A stretch of DNA of 64,000 bases from Micromonospora okii (lineage in GTDB: Bacteria; Actinomycetota; Actinomycetes; Mycobacteriales; Micromonosporaceae). Both the position numbers and the translations under genes were made by a program. Below are positions 46,012 to 53,426 of the stretch, in pieces (positions within the stretch are counted from its first letter, which is position 1; every line of letters starts with the position of its first letter). The stretch lies in contig NZ_BBZF01000015.1 in NCBI RefSeq assembly GCF_020884795.1, positions 227,328 through 291,327 on the forward strand, written 5' to 3'. Below the pieces are notes generated by a model. It did not search any database, was not told the origin of the DNA, and was given only the letters and a program-made list of their open reading frames with translations.

Positions 46012-47172
46012 TCAGGACTTGGGGATCTCCTGGTCCGGGACGACCTTGCCGCCCTTGACCTTGAACGCCCAGACCTTGACCTGCGTCGGGTCCAGCTCGC
46101 CACCCTCGACGAACTTGTAGTTGCCGGCGACGCCCTCGCCGCTGTAGCTCTTCACGAACTCCAGCAGCCCCTCGCGGGTGGTCTTGCCGGCCTTGATCCC
46201 GGCGAGCAGGATGGTCGCCGCGTCGTAGGCGGTGTCGCTGTAGGTGCCCGGGTCCACGCCGTTGAGGGCCTTGTAGTCCGCGGCGAAGGTGCCCCGGGCC
46301 TCGGTGGACGGCTGGCAGGGGCAGGTCAGGATGGTGCCCTCGGCAGCGGCCTGGCCGGCGGAGGTGATGTACCCGCCGTCGTTGACGCCGTCGCCGGCGA
46401 TCAGCGGCGCGGTGACCCCGGCAGCGGTGAGCTGCTTACGGATCAGACCGGCCTCCTGGTAGTAGCCACCGTAGAAGACGGCCTTCACGTTGGCGGCCTT
46501 CACCTTGGTGACCACGGCGGAGAAGTCGGTCTGCTTGCCCTCGCCCTGGACCTTGTCCGACCCGACGACCACCGGGCCGAGGACCTTCTTGACCTCGTCG
46601 GCCAGGCCCGCGCCGTACGCCGACTGGTCGTCGATGACGTACGCCTTGTCGGCCTTGAGGACGCTCTTGATGTAGTTGCCGGCCGCCGGGCCCTGGCTCA
46701 GGTCGTTGCCGACCGCGCGGAAGAAGGTCTTCCAGCCCTGCTTGGCCAGGGTCGGGTTGGTCGCGGAGGCGGTGATGGTGACCAGACCGGCCTCGTTGAA
46801 CAGCGGGCCGGCGGCCTCGGACTCACCCGAGTAGGCCGGGCCGACGACGCCCAGGAGCTTGGTGTCGTCGATCGCCTTCTGGGCGAGCTGCGGGGCCTGG
46901 TCCGGGCTGCCCTGCGAGTCCAGCTCGACGAGCTCGACCTTGCAGTCCGCGTTCTCCTTGTTGTACTTGTCGACCGCGAGCTTGACGCCGTTGTTCTCGT
47001 TGATGCCGAGCGCGGCCGAGCTGCCGGTCAGGGCGCCGAAGAACGCGATCTTGCTGCCGCAGGCGCTGCCCCCGGCCTCCTCCTCGTCGCCGCCGCTGGA
47101 ACAAGCGGTGCCACCGGCGACGAGCGCCAGCATGGCGACGCCACCGATCACGCGTGCGAGCTTCTGCCTCAA
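46012..47172 (-). CDS. livJ: Branched-chain amino acid ABC transporter substrate-binding lipoprotein LivJ
   Basis: 386-residue periplasmic-binding protein (Peripla_BP_6/LivJ type). Signal peptide RQKLARVIGGVAMLALVAGG with lipobox TAC, then an acidic linker; KIAFFGALTGSSAALGINE and GVVGPAYSGESEAAGPLF are the ligand-site regions, and SDTAYDAATILLAGIKA the hinge. A start at TTG 47172 is much better than ATG 47196 because AGGAGGG lies exactly 8 nt upstream and the signal peptide is then well formed. A terminator just downstream would let it be made in excess over the permease, as binding proteins require. Confidence 0.94.
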   Translation of the reverse strand: MRQKLARVIGGVAMLALVAGGTACSSGGDEEEAGGSACGSKIAFFGALTGSSAALGINENNGVKLAVDKYNKENADCKVELVELDSQGSPDQAPQLAQKAIDDTKLLGVVGPAYSGESEAAGPLFNEAGLVTITASATNPTLAKQGWKTFFRAVGNDLSQGPAAGNYIKSVLKADKAYVIDDQSAYGAGLADEVKKVLGPVVVGSDKVQGEGKQTDFSAVVTKVKAANVKAVFYGGYYQEAGLIRKQLTAAGVTAPLIAGDGVNDGGYITSAGQAAAEGTILTCPCQPSTEARGTFAADYKALNGVDPGTYSDTAYDAATILLAGIKAGKTTREGLLEFVKSYSGEGVAGNYKFVEGGELDPTQVKVWAFKVKGGKVVPDQEIPKS

Positions 47173-47363
47173 GGCCCGAACCCTCCTCCGTCCCATGGCC
47201 CGAACCACCCGCTACCCATTGGCTCTTGCGGGGGCGGACGAACCAGACCGTCGTCGCCGGTCTGGGGCGGGACGTTATCCCACCCGGAAGCTGTGACGTA
47301 AGGCCCAGCCAGCGGGGTTGATCGAACCGTTACACGCCGTGGCGGAGCGAAGACGATCGCTGT

Positions 47364-47389
47364 AAGAAATTTCGATCCCGAAATTTCTT
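47364..47389. promoter_or_regulatory. AT-rich inverted repeat upstream of livJ (candidate operator or terminator)
   Basis: AAGAAATTTCG-ATCC-CGAAATTTCTT is a perfect 11-bp inverted repeat in the 260-nt gap 47173-47432. It is ~195 nt upstream of livJ and ~45 nt after the stop of the next minus-strand gene. It could be a regulator site for livJ or the terminator of the upstream gene. Closer to livJ, a possible promoter (TTACGT, 16 nt, GATAAC on the minus strand) and a CCAGACCG/CGGTCTGG leader hairpin (47249-47271) are seen. Confidence 0.55.
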
Positions 47390-47432
47390 CACGTCACGCA
47401 CATCGGTAACGAGCGCTGCCCGGGACCGCCCG

Positions 47433-48650
47433 CTACCGACCGGTAGTCGGCGGCACCGCCCACCAGACACGGGACGCCCGACCGTCGTCCACGAGCAACA
47501 ACAGCCGACGCTCCACACCGGCCACCGCGACCGCCGTGTCCCCGTCGTCCCGCACCGCCGCCGGGCCCGGCACCGTCACCGCTCGCCACGACACGCCACC
47601 GTCCACCGAGGCCCACAGCCGCCGACCCGCCCCGTCCCCGGTGACCGCCACCAACCCCCGCCCCACCGCCGTCAGACCCACCACCGACAGCACCCCCGCA
47701 CCGGCCGCCCCGAACCCGCCCACCCGCCGCCATCGCGCCGCCCGGCCCGACCCCGACGCGCCGGACTCCCCCACCGGCCGCCACGCCGCGAAGCCGGCCC
47801 GCACCGGACCCACCGCCACCGGCTCCCCGTCGAGCAGGACCACCCGCTGCGCCAGGCCCCGCCCGTCCGGAACGGGCAACTCGGCCCGCCGCCACGCCCG
47901 CCCGTCCGCCGACGTCCACGCCAGCGGGGCCAGCGCCGCACCACCGGCCGGCAGCAGCGAGCCCACCACCAACCACCCGGACGGCCCCGCCACCGCGTCG
48001 TACGCAGTCGTGCGGCCCCGGGCGTCGCCCGCCAACTCCGGCGCGCCCTCCACGATCGCGAACCCGGACGCGTCCGGCGACGTCCACACCGCGGCCCCGT
48101 CCACCCGCGCCCCGGCGATCAGCCAACCGCCCGGCCCCGCCGCCAGCCGCCCCGCCGCCACCGCCCGCTGCCCGCCGAACAGCTCGAACCCCGCCGGCAC
48201 CTCGCGCACCGACCCGTCCGGCCGCTGCACCCAGGTGCCCGTGCGCGGGTTGCCGTGCACGCCGCCGCTCTTCGCCCCCAGCGCCGCGATCCGGCCGTCC
48301 CGGCAGGCGACCGCGTACAGCACGTGCTGGCGACCGTAGAACGACTCGCCCCGCACCGGCAGCGCCGACCAGGAGATCCCGTCCGCGCTGGACCACGCCG
48401 CCGGCCGCGTCCCGCCCGCCACGTCGGCCACCCCGCCGACCGCGAACCAGCGCCCGCCGCAGGCCGCCGCGTCGCGCAGCACCAACCGGCCGGCCGCGCC
48501 CGGCGGCACCGGCAGGGTCACCTCCCGCCAGTCGGGGCGCAGCGGCCCGGTGGCGGGCGCGGGGCCCGGCACCGACCGGCAACCGACCGGCAGCGCCACG
48601 AGCCCGGCGACGACCACGCCGAGCACCGCCCGGGCGCGGCGAGGGGACAT
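47433..48650 (-). CDS. Predicted beta-propeller-like lipoprotein (unknown function)
   Basis: A 405-residue exported protein. The signal peptide ends in LPVGC (Cys24), predicting a lipid anchor. The mature part is rich in Trp and Gly with repeated Asp-box-like turns: WSSADGISWSAL, WTSPDASGF, WTSADGRAWRRAE and WASVDGGVSWRAV, typical of sialidase/BNR-type propellers. No catalytic set is evident, so it probably binds rather than cleaves. TACGAT 7 nt before the ATG on its strand suggests leaderless transcription. It is separate from the liv genes in function, as far as can be seen. Confidence 0.8.
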   Translation of the reverse strand: MSPRRARAVLGVVVAGLVALPVGCRSVPGPAPATGPLRPDWREVTLPVPPGAAGRLVLRDAAACGGRWFAVGGVADVAGGTRPAAWSSADGISWSALPVRGESFYGRQHVLYAVACRDGRIAALGAKSGGVHGNPRTGTWVQRPDGSVREVPAGFELFGGQRAVAAGRLAAGPGGWLIAGARVDGAAVWTSPDASGFAIVEGAPELAGDARGRTTAYDAVAGPSGWLVVGSLLPAGGAALAPLAWTSADGRAWRRAELPVPDGRGLAQRVVLLDGEPVAVGPVRAGFAAWRPVGESGASGSGRAARWRRVGGFGAAGAGVLSVVGLTAVGRGLVAVTGDGAGRRLWASVDGGVSWRAVTVPGPAAVRDDGDTAVAVAGVERRLLLLVDDGRASRVWWAVPPTTGR

Positions 48651-48713
48651 GAAGCGGATCGTATCGATCGATCCCGGGCCGCGCGGGCCCCGACGCCCGG
48701 AGGCGGGAAACGG

Positions 48714-49334
48714 TCAGGAGGCCGGCGCGGCCACCTCGCCGCCGGCGGTCTCGGCGAGAATCCGCTCCGAGACCTCCCTCATGGTCATCCGGTGGTCCAT
48801 CGCCGTGCGCTGGATCCACTTGAACGCCTGCGGCTCCGTCATCCCGTACGTGGTCATCAGCGCACCCTTGGCGCGCTCCACCGTCTTGCGGATCTCCAGC
48901 CGGTCGGTCAGGCCCGCGACCTCGGCCTCCAGCGCGGCTATCTCCGAGTACCGGGACAGCGCGATCTCCACCGCCGGCACCAGGTCGCTCTTCTGGAAGG
49001 GCTTCACCAGGTACGCCATCGCGCCGGCCGCCCGCGCCCGCTCCACGAGGTCCCGCTGGCTGAACGCGGTCAGGATGATCACCGGGGCGATCCGGGCGCC
49101 GGCGATCCGCTCGGCGGCGGCCAGCCCGTCCATGATCGGCATCTTGATGTCGAGGATGACCAGGTCGGGCTTCAACTCCTCGGCGAGGCGGACGGCCGTC
49201 TCGCCGTCGCCGGCCTCGCCGACGACCTCGTAGCCCTCCTCGACGAGCATCTCGGCCAGGTCCAGCCGGATGAGCGCCTCGTCCTCGGCGATCAACACCC
49301 GCCTGCGCTCGGCATCCGTCCGCGTCTCGGCCAC
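48714..49334 (-). CDS. Response regulator with ANTAR RNA-binding domain (PdtaR-like)
   Basis: A 206-residue cytoplasmic regulator. Residues ~10-125 are a receiver domain: acidic pocket in VLIAEDEALIRLD, phospho-acceptor Asp in PDLVILDIKMPIMDG, then LTAF and YLVKPF. Residues ~135-195 are ANTAR (VERAKGALMTTYGMTEPQAFKWIQRTAM, cut here as AKGALMTTYGMTEPQAF), which binds paired RNA hairpins to prevent termination. It corresponds in position and type to M. tuberculosis Rv1626 (PdtaR), activated by the histidine kinase PdtaS, absent here. The GTG at 49334 has GGGAG 7 nt upstream; GTG 49364 is the alternative. Confidence 0.93.
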   Translation of the reverse strand: MAETRTDAERRRVLIAEDEALIRLDLAEMLVEEGYEVVGEAGDGETAVRLAEELKPDLVILDIKMPIMDGLAAAERIAGARIAPVIILTAFSQRDLVERARAAGAMAYLVKPFQKSDLVPAVEIALSRYSEIAALEAEVAGLTDRLEIRKTVERAKGALMTTYGMTEPQAFKWIQRTAMDHRMTMREVSERILAETAGGEVAAPAS

Positions 49335-49428
49335 GAGCCACTCCCACCAGTTCGACCCCGACACCCGCGGTGCCGGGTGTCGCCGTCACTAGCGTAGTGG
49401 GTACGCTCTGGGGGCCGAACCACGGAAT

Positions 49429-49501
49429 GCCCCTGTAGTCCAACGGCAGAGACGATGGATTCAAAATCCATACAGTGTGGGTTCGAATCCCACCGGGGGC
49501 A
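49429..49501 (+). tRNA. tRNA with CAA (Leu) anticodon but class I shape
   Basis: A 73-nt cloverleaf. Acceptor GCCCCTG pairs with CGGGGGC (one T-G), discriminator A49501; D-arm with a 3-bp GTC/GAC stem and GG in the loop; anticodon stem ATGGA/TCCAT with loop TTCAAAA, anticodon CAA at 49462-49464; variable loop only 5 nt (ACAGT); T-arm GTGGG-TTCGAAT-CCCAC. CCA is not encoded. Bacterial tRNA-Leu normally has a long variable arm, so the CAA anticodon on this body is anomalous. A TACGCT box at 49402-49407 could be the promoter. Confidence 0.85.
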
Positions 49502-49535
49502 CAAATCTGTCGTACGGGCGTTCGAAGATGACCCC

Positions 49536-50285
49536 GTGCACCCACCCGACGTGCGGGCTCGGGCCCGCGAACTCCGCGCGGAGGGCCACAACATACGTTC
49601 CGTGGCCCGTTCGCTGTCCCTGCCCTACATGACTGTCTGGCACTGGTGTGTCGACCGCCCCGAACGAGCCCTCGTCGGCACCGCGAGACGCTGCTTCCGG
49701 TGCTCACCCGAGGTCGACAAGCCGACACATTCGGATGCCTATGCGTATCTTCTCGGCCTGTACCTGGGCGACGGGCACCTCGTCACCTCCGGAAAGGCAC
49801 CGGTGCTCCGCATCTCCTGCACGACCACCTACCCGGGCCTGATCGAGTCGTGTGAGCAGGCGATGCTCGCCGTGCTGGCGGCGAAGGTGCAGCGGATTCC
49901 CAAGCAGGGGTGCGTCTCCGTCGAGAGCAGCGGAGCCCACTGGCCCTGCCTCCTGCCGCAGCACGGGCCGGGGAAGAAGCACGAGCGGCCGATCGTCCTC
50001 GCCGACTGGCAGCGCGAGATCGTCGCCGCCCACCCCGGCGACTTCGTGCGCGGCCTGTTCCACTCCGACGGCTGCCGGTTCGCCAACCGGGTGACCGTGC
50101 GCGGCAAGGACTACGTCTATCCGCGCTACATGTTCTCCAACCGGTCCACCGACATCATGTCGCTGTGTCAGTGGTCCCTCGACCTGCTCGGGATCGCCTG
50201 GCGGATGAACCTTCCGTGGTCCCTGTCGGTGGCGCGCCGCGAGGCGGTCGCCGCGCTGGACCGGCACGTCGGCCCGAAGTCCTGA
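49536..50285 (+). CDS. Helix-turn-helix/LAGLIDADG homing-endonuclease-like protein next to a tRNA
   Basis: A 249-residue protein starting 34 nt after the tRNA. Residues ~1-45 hold a helix-turn-helix (ARELRAEGHNIRSVARSLSL, then PYMTVWHWCV). A CxxC pair follows (C53-F-R-C56). Two LAGLIDADG-type motifs are visible: YLLGLYLGDGHLV (71-83) and FVRGLFHSDGCRF (170-182), about 100 residues apart, as in monomeric two-motif endonucleases; both keep the acidic residue. The layout also recalls WhiA in reverse domain order. It is not inside an intron or intein, so it is freestanding and may cleave or bind DNA at or near the tRNA, or act as a regulator. GTG start at 49536; frames starting at 49455 would lie inside the tRNA. 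Confidence 0.8.
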   Translation: MHPPDVRARARELRAEGHNIRSVARSLSLPYMTVWHWCVDRPERALVGTARRCFRCSPEVDKPTHSDAYAYLLGLYLGDGHLVTSGKAPVLRISCTTTYPGLIESCEQAMLAVLAAKVQRIPKQGCVSVESSGAHWPCLLPQHGPGKKHERPIVLADWQREIVAAHPGDFVRGLFHSDGCRFANRVTVRGKDYVYPRYMFSNRSTDIMSLCQWSLDLLGIAWRMNLPWSLSVARREAVAALDRHVGPKS

Positions 50286-50326
50286 CCCGCTGGGCGGGAC
50301 CGCCGCTTGACCCGGCACCCCCCCGC

Positions 50327-51478
50327 TCAGCCGAGCGCGGCGAGCGCCTGTTCCAGGTCGGCGCGCAGGTCCTCCGGGTCCTCCAGGCCGACGGAGATCC
50401 GCAGCAGCCCGCCGACGGGCTTGGCGTCGTCGTCGACCGGCCGGTGGGTGAGCGACGCCGGGTGCTGGACGAGGGTGTCGACGCCGCCGAGGGAGACGGC
50501 GTGGGTGATCAGCCGGCAGGTGGCGGCGACGGTGGCGGCGGCGGGCGCGCCGCCGCGTACCTCGAAGGCGAGCAGGCTGCCGGTGCCGGTCATCTGCCGG
50601 CCGACGAGGCCGGCGGGGTCGTCGACGCTGGGGTGGTGCACGCGGGCGACGGCGGGGTGGCGGGAGAGCCAGGCGGCGAGCTTCTCCGCGCCGGCGCACT
50701 GGGCCCGGACCCGGACGGGGAGGGTCTGTAGGCCGCGGTGCAGCAGGTACGCGCCGAGGGGGTGCAGGATCGCGCCGGTGAGGGCGCGGACCTGGCGCAG
50801 CCGGGCGGCCCAGTGCTGGTCGCAGGCGACGACGCCGGCGAGGACGTCGCCGTGGCCGCCGATGCTCTTGGTGGCGCTGTGCAGGACGAGGGCGGCGCCG
50901 TGCCGGGCGGGTTGCTGGAGCACGGGGGTGGCGACGGTGTTGTCGACGAGCAGGGGGGCGTCGCCGGCGGCGGTGGCGAGGGCGGCGATGTCGACGAGGT
51001 CGAGGGTGGGGTTGGCGGGGGTCTCGACGATGACGAGGGCGGTGTCGGGGCGGACGGCGGCGGCGACGGCGTCGGGGTGGGCCCAGGTGACGTCGGTGCC
51101 GAGCAGGCCGGTGGCGAGGACGTGGTCGGTGCCGCCGTAGAGGGGGCGGACGGCGACGACGTGTCGTCTTCCGTCGCGGGTGGCGGCGAGGAGGGTGGCG
51201 GTGAGGGCGGCCATGCCGCTGGCGAAGGCGACGGCGGCGGGGGTGCCTTCGAGTTCGGCGAGGGCGGTCTCGAAGCGGGCGACGGTGGGGTTCCAGAGGC
51301 GCTGGTAGACGGCGCTGCCGTCGGCGGGGAGGGGTCCGCCGGTGGCGAGGAGTTCGTAGGCGTCGCCGCCCTCGGCGACCGACGGCAGCGGGTTGGTGGT
51401 GGACAGGTCGATGGGTGGGACGTGGACGCCGAGGGCGGCGAGGTCGGCGCGGCCCGCGTGTACTGCCCTGGTGTCCAT
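50327..51478 (-). CDS. PLP-dependent cystathionine/methionine gamma-lyase family enzyme
   Basis: A 383-residue Cys/Met metabolism PLP enzyme. The PLP lysine lies in LHSATKSIGGHGD; other landmarks are the YQRLWNPTVARFE substrate loop, GMAALTATLLA, PLYGGTDHV and VETPANPTLDLVD. The active-site DNTVATPVLQQP block is standard. It may be methionine gamma-lyase, cystathionine gamma-lyase or gamma-synthase; sequence inspection cannot separate them. It is divergent from an Lrp/AsnC regulator, the arrangement known for methionine gamma-lyase (mdeA/mdeR in Pseudomonas), which favours a catabolic role (inference). Start ATG 51478 or 51487. Confidence 0.9.
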   Translation of the reverse strand: MDTRAVHAGRADLAALGVHVPPIDLSTTNPLPSVAEGGDAYELLATGGPLPADGSAVYQRLWNPTVARFETALAELEGTPAAVAFASGMAALTATLLAATRDGRRHVVAVRPLYGGTDHVLATGLLGTDVTWAHPDAVAAAVRPDTALVIVETPANPTLDLVDIAALATAAGDAPLLVDNTVATPVLQQPARHGAALVLHSATKSIGGHGDVLAGVVACDQHWAARLRQVRALTGAILHPLGAYLLHRGLQTLPVRVRAQCAGAEKLAAWLSRHPAVARVHHPSVDDPAGLVGRQMTGTGSLLAFEVRGGAPAAATVAATCRLITHAVSLGGVDTLVQHPASLTHRPVDDDAKPVGGLLRISVGLEDPEDLRADLEQALAALG

Positions 51479-51521
51479 GGTCGTCATGCGGGAAGCGTCG
51501 AACATCAGGGCAATGGAGGGC

Positions 51522-51555
51522 AAGAGAACCGCAGAACATTCTGTACGAGGCTCTT
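51522..51555. promoter_or_regulatory. Candidate Lrp operator between gamma-lyase and regulator genes
   Basis: CAGAA-CA-TTCTG (51532-51543) is a short perfect inverted repeat, flanked by AAGAG (51522-51526) and CTCTT (51551-51555), giving an extended dyad. A perfect TTGACA -35 (51555-51560) overlaps its right edge and leads to the Lrp gene. Confidence 0.55.
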
Positions 51556-51588
51556 TGACAATCCGATGATTCGGAGCAGGATGGGTGA

Positions 51589-52068
51589 ATGCCTCTCGCA
51601 CCGAATGATGTGCGGCCGTTCGCCGCCCTGGACGACGTCGATCGCGCGATCCTGACCGAGCTGGCCGCGGACGGCCGGCTGCCGAACAACGCGCTGGCGG
51701 ACCGGGTGGGGGTGGCGCCGTCGACGTGCCTGACCCGCACGCGGGCGCTGCGGGAGAGCGGGGCGATCCGGGGGTTCCACGCGGAGGTGGACCCGGCGGC
51801 GGTGGGGTTGCCGTTGCAGGCGCTGGTGTCGGTGCGGTTGACCGCGCACGAGCGGGCGGCGGTGGACGCGTTCCGGGCCCGGTCGGTGCGGCTGCCGGGG
51901 GTGGTGTCGGTGTTCCACGTGGCGGGCGCGGAGGACTACGTGCTGCACGTGCGGGCGGCCTCGGGGGACGCGCTGCGGGACTTCGTGCTGGACCACCTGG
52001 CGGTGGATCCGGCGGTGTCGCACACCCAGACGAGTCTGATCTTCGAGCAGGCGCGCGGGATGGGCTGA
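51589..52068 (+). CDS. Lrp/AsnC family transcriptional regulator
   Basis: A 159-residue regulator. Helix-turn-helix: LDDVDRAILTELAADGRLPN, then ALADRVGVAPSTCLTRTRAL; the RAM ligand/oligomerisation domain begins GFHAEVDPAAVGLPLQALV and includes VFHVAGAEDYVLHVRA. It probably controls the divergent gamma-lyase gene in response to an amino acid. ATG at 51589, with TTGACA/CAGGAT promoter elements just upstream. Confidence 0.93.
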   Translation: MPLAPNDVRPFAALDDVDRAILTELAADGRLPNNALADRVGVAPSTCLTRTRALRESGAIRGFHAEVDPAAVGLPLQALVSVRLTAHERAAVDAFRARSVRLPGVVSVFHVAGAEDYVLHVRAASGDALRDFVLDHLAVDPAVSHTQTSLIFEQARGMG

Positions 52069-52124
52069 GGCACACGTAACCGGCGAGGGGAACAATTCCG
52101 GCGCGGCGCGGGTTGGATGGTCCC

Positions 52125-53129
52125 GTGATCGACGTACCGATGTCTGTTCTTGATCTTGCCCCGGTCGCGGCCGGCGCCCCCGTCGGCGAGGCCCTGCGGC
52201 ACACCACCGAGCTGGCCCGGCGCACCGAGGAGCTGGGCTACCACCGGTTCTGGGTGGCCGAGCACCACAACATGCCGTCGATCGCGAGTTCCGCGCCGGC
52301 GGTGCTGCTCGCGCACCTGGCGGCGAGCACCTCGACGATCCGGCTGGGCTCGGGCGGGGTGATGCTGCCCAACCACGCGCCGCTGGTGGTGGCGGAGCAG
52401 TTCGGCACCCTGGAGGCGCTGCACCCGGGCCGGATCGACCTGGGCATCGGGCGCGCGCCGGGGACCGACCAGGTGACCGCGCTGGCGCTGCGCCGCACGA
52501 TGGAGGGGCTGTCGGCCGAGGGGTTCCCCCGGGAGCTGGCGGACCTGATGAACTACTTCTCCGGGGAGCGGCCGGGGCCGATCACGGCGACGCCGGGTCG
52601 GGGCCTGCAACCGGCGGTGTGGCTGCTGGGGTCCAGCGGGTTCAGCGCGCAGCTCGCCGGACTGCTCGGGTTGCCGTTCTCGTTCGCGCACCACTTCAGC
52701 GCGCAGAACACGCTGCCGGCGCTGGCGCTGTACCGGCAGCACTTCCGGCCGTCGCGGTTCCTGGCGGAGCCGTACGCGATGGTGGCGGTGAACGCGGTCT
52801 GCGCGGACACCGACGAGCGGGCGGAGTGGCTGGCGGGGCCGAGTGCCCTGTCGTTCCTGAAGCTGCGCTCGGGACGGCCCGAGCCCCTGGCCACGCCGGA
52901 CGAGGCGGCGGCGTACCCGTACACGGAGGTGGAGCGGGAGTTCGTGCTGGCCCGGCGGGAGGGGCAGGCGCTGGGGTCGCCGGAGACGGTGCGCCGGCAG
53001 CTCGGCGACCTGCTGGCCCGCACGGGCGCGGACGAGCTGATGCTGACCACGCTGGTGTACGACGTCGCGGACCGGGTGCGCTCGTACGAGCTGATCGCGG
53101 ACGAGGTGGCGGGCGGGCTGCGCCGGTAG
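52125..53129 (+). CDS. LLM class flavin-dependent oxidoreductase
   Basis: A 334-residue bacterial-luciferase-like protein (F420- or FMN-dependent, single-component group). [20 protein letters not shown] is the family start, then [53 protein letters not shown] and [13 protein letters not shown]. The substrate is unknown. The GTG at 52125 is chosen because homology begins there. It is probably transcribed with, or just after, the Lrp gene (56-nt gap). Confidence 0.9.
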   Translation: MIDVPMSVLDLAPVAAGAPVGEALRHTTELARRTEELGYHRFWVAEHHNMPSIASSAPAVLLAHLAASTSTIRLGSGGVMLPNHAPLVVAEQFGTLEALHPGRIDLGIGRAPGTDQVTALALRRTMEGLSAEGFPRELADLMNYFSGERPGPITATPGRGLQPAVWLLGSSGFSAQLAGLLGLPFSFAHHFSAQNTLPALALYRQHFRPSRFLAEPYAMVAVNAVCADTDERAEWLAGPSALSFLKLRSGRPEPLATPDEAAAYPYTEVEREFVLARREGQALGSPETVRRQLGDLLARTGADELMLTTLVYDVADRVRSYELIADEVAGGLRR

Positions 53130-53393
53130 GGACAGCCACCGGGGGGAAGCCCGAAACACGATCTTCATATGGGCGTCACCCCCGCGTCGATGTCGCCGCG
53201 TAGCTTTGGTCGCGGTGGTGGTAAGGCACTCCCTGGTCGGGACGGGTCGGGGGTGCCGCGGTGTGGTGCACCGGGCCGGAGCTGTGCGGATTCCGCGGCT
53301 GCGGCCCGGTGCCTGCCGTTCGGGGTGTTTCCGGCGGATGCCAGGGCACCGTTTTCCCGTGGCAACCGCCGGGCGCTTCCCCGCCGGGGCCTT

Positions 53394-53409
53394 GCCCGCC
53401 GTGGCGGGC
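53394..53409 (+). promoter_or_regulatory. Small leader hairpin before the decarboxylase gene
   Basis: GCCCGC-CGTG-GCGGGC followed by TTTGG lies 17 nt before the ATG. It could be a weak terminator/attenuator or chance. The 297-nt gap 53130-53426 otherwise shows only GC-rich stem-loops and no gene. Confidence 0.25.
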
Positions 53410-53426
53410 TTTGGTCGACTTGGCGG

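Noticed and set aside
49455..49535. Upstream ATG for the LAGLIDADG protein inside the tRNA
   Set aside because: It would translate most of the tRNA anticodon and T arms; the GTG at 49536 begins directly before the HTH domain.
53130..53426. Riboswitch or T-box in the decarboxylase leader
   Set aside because: Only generic GC-rich hairpins are visible; no T-box, TPP, SAM or cobalamin motif was recognised.
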